Source: Calditrichia bacterium
GTDB lineage: Bacteria > Calditrichota > Calditrichia > Calditrichales > J004
Assembly: GCA_020635035.1 (NCBI GenBank)
Contig: JACKAO010000005.1
Span: forward strand, 62,001-126,000
Direction: 5' to 3'
DNA length: 64,000 bases
Position numbers and translations under genes: made by a program. A model generated the notes under the pieces. That model did not search any database. It saw only the letters and a program-made list of their open reading frames with translations, and had not been told where the DNA came from. Of this stretch, positions 18,006-27,136 are shown piece by piece; positions within the stretch are counted from its first letter, which is position 1, and every line of letters starts with the position of its first letter.

Positions 18006-19517
18006 TTAGTTCGTTTTCATTTTATTACCGTAATCTAATCTAAAATCTGTTGTAACAACCGGGAAACCGGGAACCGGTTTTGCATAAGGTACGTTTTCCT
18101 GAGTTACACTCATATCAATTCGTGTAAGCCGTACTGAATCGAGAGCGGCAAGATTTATTTCTACAAGATCAGAATACTTCTTCTGTAATGTGTCTACATG
18201 TGGATTAAGATACTTATCCAGGACAACTGAAGGATCCATATTATCAACAGAGTCTCCTGCCACTGAACGCAGAAATTTTTCTTTTTCATAAAGATAATTA
18301 TAATTATCCATCCACATCATCACTTCTCTTTGGACACCTACCGCTTTATCATAGCCTTCTTTATAAGCATTACGCGTAAGATAGACATCCCGGACAAGGT
18401 CCATTATAGCCATTTGTAATTCTTTTCCAAAATTTTTGGGTTCAAGCCGCCGTTCTCTGAAAACCAGGGGATGAGATGAAACAGCTTCTATTAAATCTGC
18501 AACTTTCCAGACATCTTCACCCACTTTAAATAATGATTGTTCACGAATTTCCTGCAACGCTTCATTGAAGTTCTCAAATGATGGTCGTTTTAAGTTATCA
18601 TTGTCAGCGGTTTCTTCAAATCTGTTTTTGCGTAAAATTTCTTTTTCTTCATCCGAAAGGAAATAATATGGTCCCAGAATCTGAGTAAATTGTAAAAATG
18701 TCTCCCGGGAGAATTCAATATTTTTACCTGCCATTACAGAAACAATAAAGCTGTCATAGAAGTTTTTAGATAATTTTTCTTTTAATAATTGAGATACCTG
18801 GTTTTCCCGCAAGGTATAATCTCTTTGAGTAATCAATGGTGTATTCTGCCAATCTTTAACCTTAATAAAGATATACTCATCTGCAGCTGTATTGATCGGA
18901 CCAATAACCTGGTTCTTTTCTACAACATCTCCATAAAGAGCATCAAGAATTTTAAGGTTTTCCGTTTTCTCAAGCTTTATTTCTCGCGCCGGTATTTCTG
19001 AGAACAATCCAAGATTTGACAAGCCCTGCTCAAAACTCATTTCACCGGAACGAATCGCTTTATCAATAACAGAAGCTGTTTGCCTATCACCGGCATTATA
19101 ATATTCAACCATATATGTACGACCTGCATTTCGGATAAACTGCTCTAATTTAAGAGAATCAATCTCTACTTTTTTATAAGCATTATCTAAAAATTGCAGA
19201 TAGCGCATGGCCTGTTCTTTTCTGCCACGCAAAAAAGCCTGAACACGTTCAGATTTAATAAATGTATTGGTATCTCCTGCTTCGATGGAAAAAAGTTTTT
19301 CAGCAATCAGACTGTTTAAAACAATTTTTTTATGTACACGACTGTTTGAATTGCAGTATGAAGGGCGGACAACATACTCCGCCCTGCGGATAAATTCGTT
19401 AACTGAAATATTTTTATCACCAATTCTGGCCAGAATCAGTTCGTTGTTTTGCGGTTCTTTCGAGCAGAAAAACAACAGAATAAAACATCCAAATAAACAG
19501 GCAGATTTTTTCAACAT
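18006..19517 (-). CDS. SurA/parvulin-like exported protein
   Basis: 503 residues with a hydrophobic N-terminus ending LLFFCSK (possible lipoprotein Cys18). The N-terminal region (LARIGDKNISVNEFIRRAEY) is a SurA-N-like start and is followed by a mostly helical chain with a degenerate parvulin-like middle (about 130-250). No confident prolyl-isomerase active site can be traced. The gene lies 10 bp after the sorting-domain protein and in the same train as the TonB receptor and PorV-like barrel. A dedicated periplasmic chaperone for these outer-membrane proteins is a fair inference but unproven. Confidence 0.55.
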   Translation of the reverse strand: MLKKSACLFGCFILLFFCSKEPQNNELILARIGDKNISVNEFIRRAEYVVRPSYCNSNSRVHKKIVLNSLIAEKLFSIEAGDTNTFIKSERVQAFLRGRKEQAMRYLQFLDNAYKKVEIDSLKLEQFIRNAGRTYMVEYYNAGDRQTASVIDKAIRSGEMSFEQGLSNLGLFSEIPAREIKLEKTENLKILDALYGDVVEKNQVIGPINTAADEYIFIKVKDWQNTPLITQRDYTLRENQVSQLLKEKLSKNFYDSFIVSVMAGKNIEFSRETFLQFTQILGPYYFLSDEEKEILRKNRFEETADNDNLKRPSFENFNEALQEIREQSLFKVGEDVWKVADLIEAVSSHPLVFRERRLEPKNFGKELQMAIMDLVRDVYLTRNAYKEGYDKAVGVQREVMMWMDNYNYLYEKEKFLRSVAGDSVDNMDPSVVLDKYLNPHVDTLQKKYSDLVEINLAALDSVRLTRIDMSVTQENVPYAKPVPGFPVVTTDFRLDYGNKMKTN

Positions 19518-19527
19518 ATCAGGCAGT

Positions 19528-22500
19528 TTATTTAATTACTGCAAATTTACCTGTTTTAGTGTCACCGGTCAGCTTGGATTTTACATGATAGATATAATAT
19601 CCGGCAGCTATTTCCAGACCGTTTTTATTTAATAAATCCCAGAAAGCTGTTCCATTAGCATCTGAATTCAGATCAAATTCACTGCTTCTGTTTTCCGTGC
19701 TGTTATTCACATCGATTTCATCCACCAGCAGGCCGTTCACTGTAAAAATTTTAATAGTACACTGTGCCGGGATATTTGTAAACATCAGGCGCCGTGATTG
19801 ATTGCGATCCCAGTTTGCGACTGCAGGCTCCATCGTGTTAACCATTACATATGGATTTGGTACAACCCTGATGTCATCCATTCTTTCTGAAATTTCAGAT
19901 TTATCAATATCATCAGGAACATTAACACTAAAAGTAATCGAGTCGCTGGTTATCATACCCCGCAAAAACGTTACATGATAGACATCGTTTGGTTTTGGCA
20001 GCAACTCTTCTGATGTCACATTCTTAAAATCAAATCCGAAAGATGCATAGGTAAATCGATTTTTCTGAGTACCGCGGGCATTATCCAGATCATTCAGATG
20101 ACCAACATAAATTCGATCCTCCATCATATCATATTGGCCGTTGCCATTTAAATCCTGTACAATTACTTCTGTATGTATCGGATTGCCCAGTGTATCTTTC
20201 AGACTGCGGTTTACAACATAAAAAGGTAATGGTTCACCAAACAGCAGATTGGAATTAAAAATCAGTTCATTATTTACTCCAACAATATTCTGCGGTGCGC
20301 GGATTTGACTCTCATTTTGCAGGGTTTCAGTGAAAACAATGTCGTAATCAAAAGGGAAAATTCGATTTTCCGCTGCCCAGTCGTAATGAATTTTTATATC
20401 CGAATTACCCGTGATCCATCCTGAATTAACAGAGTCCCACTGCGCTTCCAGTGTTGGTACTCTGTAACGCATACGGATGCCTTCAAATACACCGGATTCC
20501 AACTCTTTGGTTGTGTCAAATTCATACCTTACTATTTTAGTTGTTGAGTTTGGCTCATCAACAAAAAGCTTAAAATTTGAACCGGCAAAATTATCTTCAT
20601 CTTCATGATAAACAAGGGCATTGTTTTCGGTCATGTTGTAAACCGAAACGCCATTGTTACGATAGGAAAGAGCAAATGAATTAAAGATAATCTGATCTGT
20701 AGTTACTGTATCAACTTCAAATTTAACTTTATACTGATTGTTGTTCTTAAGGTTAGACTTAACAAGCACTTCAGGCTGAATAGTGTTCTTTCCAAAACTG
20801 TTATTGTAATCCAGGTTCTGGGTTTCCGGTTCTTTGTGACCAATAGCCAGCTGATGCGGTGTTACAATTGCAACATTCTGTGAAATGGCATTAACCGATT
20901 CATCTCTGGAAACATCAATTGTGTAGGTATTTTCTGACGGCCCGACTTCTACATCACCTTCATTGATACCGTAATCATAAGCGACCAGAACATAATAATA
21001 GGTTCGTCCGTTTTCTACATCCGTATCGATATAGTAGTTTTGGATACCGCTGTCATCACCTAAATAATATCCGGAACCATTTCGGTAGCCATAGTCTGTA
21101 AAACCTTTTTTCTCATTGACCAAATCACACTGAAAAATAGGTTTAATCAGGCTTGGTGTTCCAAATCCATCTGTTATAACTTTGTTATCCGCCATAAACG
21201 GATCTGTAGACTTATAGAGTTTATATCCTTCAAAATCGTTGATATTGCCCAGTAAAGGTTCAGTAGTAAATTTTTCAGCAATATTATCCCAAGAAAGTAC
21301 CACCTGTCCATCTCCCGGTGTAGCCTTAAGTTTTGGCATCAAAGGTGGTTGTGCAAACTGATAATCCGATTCATAAATATTCTGAGTTACTTCTTTTAAT
21401 TTAAACAATGCCGGGGCAGAAAAAGGCGGTCCGCTTTGTTCATGCAGTGCATCAAAAGCATGCAGTTCTGCAAAAGATACACGTTCAGTACGTCCTTTCT
21501 CCATTTTAAAAATACCGGAAGCAAAGTTTTCCACAAAATTACGCGGATCATCAAGATATTCATCAAAAGGTTTTGGATTTTCAACAAGCCAGAACCATTC
21601 ATTTTCATCATGATTCGGTCCGTAGGTACCCCAGTCAAGATTGTATTTAAAAGATGTCAATCCCAGCATGTCCGATTCACCAATGTCCGTTAATGCAAAA
21701 TTGGGTTCACTGCCAATGCCTTCAACAAAATCGGGTCGGTGGTTTCCTTCACTGCCATCCGGATCAGGACCGGGATAATCCAGGTCAAAAGGGCTGCTGC
21801 CGTCAACACCCACATCATCACCGGGAACTTCGCCTTCTTCAAGACGCCAGGTATTTGTTGAAGTATCAAAATAAACATAAGTATTGTTGCCGTTCAGGTC
21901 CAGGCCATCGTGCCAGTCCATATCTTCATCGGCATCCCAATGCCAGCGTATAGTGCTCGTGTCTGCCGGATCATCAATACCCTGGGCTTCGTTCCAGACA
22001 GCGAGGTCAAAATTCGGGTCAGATAACGGATCAATAAAATTCACCGCTTCGTTATCTCTTTTTTCATCTGTCAATCCGTCTTTGTCGTTATCAATTCCAT
22101 CATCCGGGATGCCAGGGCTTTCAAGGAAGGCAATTCCCATAATTCCGGGAACACCACCGCCAACCTGAACACCGTCAAGATCCCAGGAATAGCACATGGC
22201 GAGCGATTCGTCATAATATGCAATATCATCAGCACCTGTATGTTCTTCACCACCAACAGCATTATCAATATGAAAACCAAAATACATTTCTGCGAGATCA
22301 TAATCAGAGATATTTGCAATATTATATTCAAAGAAAATTGCATCTGCTGCTTCAGGATTTTTCCATTGGAATCCGCGCACTTCCACCCGGATTCCGATTC
22401 CCCCCCAGGGTAATCCTTTTTGGATTGAGACATCAGGGTTTTTGTCACCAATAAGAACGCCCGGGCGCGGGTAGTAATGAGCGCCTTTGTGATTATTATT

Positions 22501-23148
22501 CACCGGAAGATATTCCTGATCCTGGGCATCATTGGCAACATAGTAGGTTTCAAGGTCTGCACGAAACTCACCAAGTCCAAAGCGTCCGTTCCAAACGCCC
22601 GGCCATTTTAACTCATCACCGCGTGCAGGCCAACCTGCAGGCGGCCACGACTCTGATTTATTACTCATTGCCGGGGTTGTTTCCGCTACATTGAAATAAC
22701 CGAAAACCGGGTATAAAGCCCATTCAAGAGTACCTGTAAAATCAGAAATATCCATTAATTCACGATAGGATGACTGGCAATAATATAATGTATCAATAAT
22801 TGTTGACGATCCAAGCAGATCCAGATCAGTAATCGGCAAAGAGTCCTGATCAAGATAAACTCTTGCCCCTATCAGCGAAGCAATCCCGTCATGCATTTTT
22901 GTACCATTGTAATCTGCAGGCCAGCGCGAAACCCAATACCCTTTATCGCAGCAATCTGAAAGCTCGGTTGTATTCCTGAATTGCAGATAGACATTATTAC
23001 CGTTCATAAAACCGACACGTTCTGCCTGAATATCACCGGCAGGATCATCCGGTCCTTCATACGGACGTCCCGTTTGTGCAAATACAGAACTGAACACACC
23101 CCATAAAATAAAAACTAAGACTAAGTTTAAGCATGCATTTTTACGCAT
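19528..23148 (-). CDS. Giant surface protein with C-terminal sorting domain
   Basis: About 1206 residues. An upstream ATG at 23181 exists, but the ATG at 23148 is chosen because AAAGGA lies 8 nt before it and it directly begins a clean signal peptide (MRKNACLNLVLVFILWGVF). The body is beta-rich, with acidic calcium-like loops (DGIDNDKDGLTDEK; DLNGNNTYVYFD). A fibronectin-III-like stretch lies near 625-760. The end is a type IX-like secretion tail (VVPNPYVMVN, IKIFTVNGLLVDEI, GYYIYHVKSKLTGDTKTGKF). No enzymatic motif was found. It sits directly after the PorV-like gene and two genes after the TonB receptor, a position a SusD-type binding lipoprotein would occupy, so a surface glycan-binding role is suggested. 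Confidence 0.7.
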   Translation of the reverse strand: MRKNACLNLVLVFILWGVFSSVFAQTGRPYEGPDDPAGDIQAERVGFMNGNNVYLQFRNTTELSDCCDKGYWVSRWPADYNGTKMHDGIASLIGARVYLDQDSLPITDLDLLGSSTIIDTLYYCQSSYRELMDISDFTGTLEWALYPVFGYFNVAETTPAMSNKSESWPPAGWPARGDELKWPGVWNGRFGLGEFRADLETYYVANDAQDQEYLPVNNNHKGAHYYPRPGVLIGDKNPDVSIQKGLPWGGIGIRVEVRGFQWKNPEAADAIFFEYNIANISDYDLAEMYFGFHIDNAVGGEEHTGADDIAYYDESLAMCYSWDLDGVQVGGGVPGIMGIAFLESPGIPDDGIDNDKDGLTDEKRDNEAVNFIDPLSDPNFDLAVWNEAQGIDDPADTSTIRWHWDADEDMDWHDGLDLNGNNTYVYFDTSTNTWRLEEGEVPGDDVGVDGSSPFDLDYPGPDPDGSEGNHRPDFVEGIGSEPNFALTDIGESDMLGLTSFKYNLDWGTYGPNHDENEWFWLVENPKPFDEYLDDPRNFVENFASGIFKMEKGRTERVSFAELHAFDALHEQSGPPFSAPALFKLKEVTQNIYESDYQFAQPPLMPKLKATPGDGQVVLSWDNIAEKFTTEPLLGNINDFEGYKLYKSTDPFMADNKVITDGFGTPSLIKPIFQCDLVNEKKGFTDYGYRNGSGYYLGDDSGIQNYYIDTDVENGRTYYYVLVAYDYGINEGDVEVGPSENTYTIDVSRDESVNAISQNVAIVTPHQLAIGHKEPETQNLDYNNSFGKNTIQPEVLVKSNLKNNNQYKVKFEVDTVTTDQIIFNSFALSYRNNGVSVYNMTENNALVYHEDEDNFAGSNFKLFVDEPNSTTKIVRYEFDTTKELESGVFEGIRMRYRVPTLEAQWDSVNSGWITGNSDIKIHYDWAAENRIFPFDYDIVFTETLQNESQIRAPQNIVGVNNELIFNSNLLFGEPLPFYVVNRSLKDTLGNPIHTEVIVQDLNGNGQYDMMEDRIYVGHLNDLDNARGTQKNRFTYASFGFDFKNVTSEELLPKPNDVYHVTFLRGMITSDSITFSVNVPDDIDKSEISERMDDIRVVPNPYVMVNTMEPAVANWDRNQSRRLMFTNIPAQCTIKIFTVNGLLVDEIDVNNSTENRSSEFDLNSDANGTAFWDLLNKNGLEIAAGYYIYHVKSKLTGDTKTGKFAVIK

Positions 23149-23181
23149 TTTTGATGTCCTTTCAACGAAAAGATTTTTCAT

Positions 23182-24234
23182 CTAAAACTCGATTCCAACA
23201 GTGTAAGACTGAATACTTCCAAGGACTGAGTGATCCCGGAAGGCATAATCCACCTTTATTGCATTGTTTCCAAGCTTGTTGATCACTACACCAAATCCGA
23301 GAGTTAAACCAAAATCAGAATCTTTCAGATTAAGCCCCTTGTAGCCACCACGAAGGTGCAGCTGGCCAAATGCCGGAGAATTTAAGGTGTACTGGGCGCC
23401 AAAATTCATGTATTCATTACTGCTTGTGGAATGTAAAAAATCAGCCCCTACTGTTATGCGATGCTGATCTACAATCAACGGATTAACCGAAACACCAATT
23501 CTTGCGGTTAAAGGCAGCTCCCATTCATTGGTTTCATAGCGTACCGGGATAAATCCATAATTCCCGTTTTTGTCAGGTTCGATATCAATAATCTCGCGAA
23601 TATCCTGACCATCGTATTTCATGCGTGTGCCATAATTGGTGATGCTCATTCCGATATTCAATCCATCACCGGGCTGATCACTCCAGGCAAAAAAGGATGT
23701 ATTTACAATCGCGCCCAGGTCGAGTGCTACTGCGCTTGCGCTTTCGTGCCAGATACGTGAATTGACGTATTTGAAGGTTGCTCCGAATGCAAACCAGTTG
23801 GTCAGACGACGGCCGTAGGTTAATCCGACTGCCAGATCTGTTCCATCATAAACTTCCCCGGTACCATTTGGCCTGGCTACGGTTGTAACTTCTTCTTCTC
23901 CAAAACTTGTCTGGATTAATGATAAGGCAAAAGTTCCATAAAGGGGATGCGCAAAACCACCCGTAATAAAGGATGATTTAATTCCAACAATCCATGGCAT
24001 GTAAGTAATTTGTAGTTCGCTTTGATCAAGATATCCGACAGATGCAGGATTGTAGTACAAAGCAGAAATATCAGGATGAACAAAGGATTGAGTTTCTCCC
24101 ATTGCATTGCCCACTGTACTGAATCCCATCTCCAAAAATGCTCCGGAAGTAGTTGCCACGCCCTGCCCGATAACTTTTCCTGAAACAGCGAAGAAGAATA
24201 AGACGACAAACAGTTTTAATATATTTGTTTTCAT
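23182..24234 (-). CDS. PorV/PorQ-like outer-membrane barrel
   Basis: About 350 residues. Two ATGs are possible (24246 and 24234); the latter has GGAG 6 nt upstream and is preferred. Signal peptide ends near VIGQG. The mature protein begins with a region typical of PorV/PorQ proteins (FSTVGNAMGE, SALYYNPASVGYL) and continues as alternating amphipathic strands to a terminal Phe (YTVGIEF), as in outer-membrane barrels. In type IX secretion, PorV shuttles sorting-domain cargo at the cell surface. Its immediate neighbour is such a cargo protein. Confidence 0.8.
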   Translation of the reverse strand: MKTNILKLFVVLFFFAVSGKVIGQGVATTSGAFLEMGFSTVGNAMGETQSFVHPDISALYYNPASVGYLDQSELQITYMPWIVGIKSSFITGGFAHPLYGTFALSLIQTSFGEEEVTTVARPNGTGEVYDGTDLAVGLTYGRRLTNWFAFGATFKYVNSRIWHESASAVALDLGAIVNTSFFAWSDQPGDGLNIGMSITNYGTRMKYDGQDIREIIDIEPDKNGNYGFIPVRYETNEWELPLTARIGVSVNPLIVDQHRITVGADFLHSTSSNEYMNFGAQYTLNSPAFGQLHLRGGYKGLNLKDSDFGLTLGFGVVINKLGNNAIKVDYAFRDHSVLGSIQSYTVGIEF

Positions 24235-24265
24235 TTTTTTCTCCATCTCACCTAAGATTTAATAA

Positions 24266-27034
24266 TTAAAACAGGTACCCTACGCCTAGTTTAATTTCAC
24301 GCGGCGCAGAATACATGGCAGGATTTTCATATTGGTCGTTAATATTATTAAAATTACTTCTGAATACTTCTTCGTCCGATTCAAAAACAATATTTGTATA
24401 GGCCCTTCCTGTACGGCCATATACCTGAAGTTCATTCAGCACATCTGTCAGGTTTTTAACATACAGGAAAAAACGCAGTTTTGTAGCTTCACTCAGCGGA
24501 ACATCATAATGTCCCTGCAAATCGAGCCGGTAGTTTGAAGGCTTTACCCCGGTATTCGGAAGAATATTCTGGCGGGCCAAGCGGCTTTGCGGTATTGCAT
24601 CAATGGTATAAGGAAAACCAGAGTTGTAATATCCGGTTAAACTGAGTGCATAATCCTGTTGCGCATAGCCAACATTCATAGTAACGGTATGTCTTTGATC
24701 CCACGCGAGTGGAATTAACACAGGAATCGGGTCCTGATTTTGACCAAGACGGTTAAAAGTAGACAAGGGATTGTCTGCATTTCCCCTGGTAAATTGCAAT
24801 GTATAATTCAGATCGGAATAAATACCTCCGGCACCCCATTTTAAAACAACTTCCAAACCTTTGGTATTAGCATTATCCTTGTTGCCAAAAACTGCATATT
24901 CAATCTGGTTCGTCGAAGTGTAAACAACGGCGGTCAGCAGATCCTTTACATCACTGGAATAAACCGATACTTCAAGAGATAATTCCGGGGTCAGTTCCTG
25001 CCATAAGCCCATTTCATACTTAATTGTTTTCTGAGCATTTATCTGGGCATTCCCATGCTGAATTGCAAAGGAATTTGTCGGAACCAGGAAATGATGATTT
25101 TGATACAGTGCATAAAATGGCGGAATCTGAAAAAAATGACCATAACTGAAATGCAGCACTGCCGACTTGCCTAAAGTATATGACAAACCTATTCGCGGAC
25201 TGATCTGAACTTCAGGGTCTGCTTTGGGATATTCTGATTGCTGCGCATTCAGATCCTGGTTTGCCGGATTGGCGCGGTTTGTGGGATAAACGGTATTGGC
25301 ATTAAAATAATCATAACGCAGACCGTAATTTATTACAAGGTCATCATATTCCATTTTATCCTGAACATACAGCGAAAAATCGTACGGCTTCCGGACATAC
25401 TGATCAACAGAAATATGCCCATAAGGTATCAGCTCAGGAATCCAGGGATACACAATTACGCGGTCTGTTTCAGGATCATATGTTTTTTCACTCAGCTCAG
25501 GAGCGCCTTCATCGACATGCCGAACCGGTTCCGGCCGATTTTCAACCCGGTACTGCGTATACTGTACACCGGTCTTTATGCTGTGATGTTTATTTATTTG
25601 CCATGTTAAATCAAATTTACCCAGGTACTGATCTGTAAATTGTTCACTATGCGTTTTATCATCACCACCACTGCTGAAGCCGCCAACGCCACTGCTGTAA
25701 CTTGAGCTTACATATCGCGAATCAAGTGGATCTTTATAAAGGTAGCGGCCATACCAGTTGTAGTTGTAGGAAAATTTTAAATCATAAAAAATCTGGTTCG
25801 AAATCAGATGGTTAAATTGCAAAGACAACAAATCGGATTGATTATGATTCGTTGCCATGCCATCCGGGTTATATTTAAGAGAATGATTATAACCGGCATT
25901 TTCGGATTGATCATGACTGAATAGCAGAGCCATTTTCAGGCGGTCAAAGAATTTAAAAGTCAATTTTCCAAAAAGAGTCAGACTTTCTTCAAAGTTCATC
26001 GGGACATAACTGCCATCTCCTGTATGTTCAGAATATAGCAGGTCACCGTCTACATCCGTAGCCCATTTACTGTTTTCATAGCCGGGAATCTGATCCTGCG
26101 GTGTATTAAAATCAGAATAGTTATCAACTTCAAAACGTCGTATACCGTTCAGATAACCTTGATCATTCACATAACGGGCATTTGCAATAAAAAATACTTT
26201 ATCTTTGATAACCGGCCCTTCAAGCTGCATTTTGTAATCCTGTTTGCGGCTGAAATCAAGATTATCCAATCCAATAAAAATATTATCATTCGTTGTTACA
26301 TAATTAGCGAAATTGGCATAAGCCGATCCATGAAATTCATTACTTCCGTCTTTTGTTACAATATTTACAATTCCGCTCATTGCCTTTCCATATTCGGCAT
26401 TAAACGTACCTGTAATCACTTCCAGATCGCTTACAACTTCTTTTTCAAGGTTAATCGTGCTGGATTCACCGCTGAAAACTTCATCCACCTGCAAACCATC
26501 AATAAGATAGGAGACTTCGTTGGAACGCCCACCACGAAAATGACCATCTATTACACCGGCTTGCATTTCGACTACTTCATTTATGCTTTCAACCGGCAAT
26601 ACTTCGATCTGTTTATCAGAAACATTTTTGATTGAACTTGTCTGGTCTTTCTTTTGAGAAACCTTTTCAGCAGAAACAACAATAGTTTCCCCTTCCATAA
26701 TGGATTCCTTCATCTTTATCTCTAAATTTGAAGAACGGTTCACAGAGACCTGGACATCTTTAACGGTATAAAGCTCGTATCCGATTACCTGGACATTAAC
26801 CGTATAAGACCCGGGCGGCACATTGATGATATAAAAATCCCCTTCAGAATCCGTAGCCGCGCCCAGTGGTGCTTCATCAAGATAAATGTTTGCACCAACC
26901 AAGGGCTCGCCGGTATTAAAATCGGAGACATTACCAATAATCTTGCCTGTTGTCTGGGCAAAAAGCGACAGGCTTCCCGGGAAGATCATCAGCATTGAAA
27001 AGAAGGCGAATAAATAACAGCGTTTCAAATTCAT
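24266..27034 (-). CDS. TonB-dependent outer-membrane receptor
   Basis: 922 residues from the ATG at 27034 (AGG 8 nt upstream); the in-frame GTG at 27046 overlaps that SD and is rejected. Signal peptide is followed by a CarboxypepD-like beta-sandwich (GKIIGNVSDFNTGEPLVGAN, about 31-110), the plug (SYLIDGLQVDEV; IVNIVTKDGSNEFHG) and a barrel ending in GVGYLF with C-terminal Phe. It imports oligosaccharides or another ligand using TonB energy. No SusD gene accompanies it. It heads the train PorV-like, sorting-domain protein, parvulin-like, MFS, ROK kinase, so it is likely the uptake gate of the locus. Confidence 0.9.
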   Translation of the reverse strand: MNLKRCYLFAFFSMLMIFPGSLSLFAQTTGKIIGNVSDFNTGEPLVGANIYLDEAPLGAATDSEGDFYIINVPPGSYTVNVQVIGYELYTVKDVQVSVNRSSNLEIKMKESIMEGETIVVSAEKVSQKKDQTSSIKNVSDKQIEVLPVESINEVVEMQAGVIDGHFRGGRSNEVSYLIDGLQVDEVFSGESSTINLEKEVVSDLEVITGTFNAEYGKAMSGIVNIVTKDGSNEFHGSAYANFANYVTTNDNIFIGLDNLDFSRKQDYKMQLEGPVIKDKVFFIANARYVNDQGYLNGIRRFEVDNYSDFNTPQDQIPGYENSKWATDVDGDLLYSEHTGDGSYVPMNFEESLTLFGKLTFKFFDRLKMALLFSHDQSENAGYNHSLKYNPDGMATNHNQSDLLSLQFNHLISNQIFYDLKFSYNYNWYGRYLYKDPLDSRYVSSSYSSGVGGFSSGGDDKTHSEQFTDQYLGKFDLTWQINKHHSIKTGVQYTQYRVENRPEPVRHVDEGAPELSEKTYDPETDRVIVYPWIPELIPYGHISVDQYVRKPYDFSLYVQDKMEYDDLVINYGLRYDYFNANTVYPTNRANPANQDLNAQQSEYPKADPEVQISPRIGLSYTLGKSAVLHFSYGHFFQIPPFYALYQNHHFLVPTNSFAIQHGNAQINAQKTIKYEMGLWQELTPELSLEVSVYSSDVKDLLTAVVYTSTNQIEYAVFGNKDNANTKGLEVVLKWGAGGIYSDLNYTLQFTRGNADNPLSTFNRLGQNQDPIPVLIPLAWDQRHTVTMNVGYAQQDYALSLTGYYNSGFPYTIDAIPQSRLARQNILPNTGVKPSNYRLDLQGHYDVPLSEATKLRFFLYVKNLTDVLNELQVYGRTGRAYTNIVFESDEEVFRSNFNNINDQYENPAMYSAPREIKLGVGYLF

Positions 27035-27136
27035 GATTAGCCTCACTGAATATGAAGAATTATATCTTTTTAAGAATATTCAAAAGTTACATAATTATAA
27101 TTAATATACAACGAATGAATTTAAAAACTTTGCATT

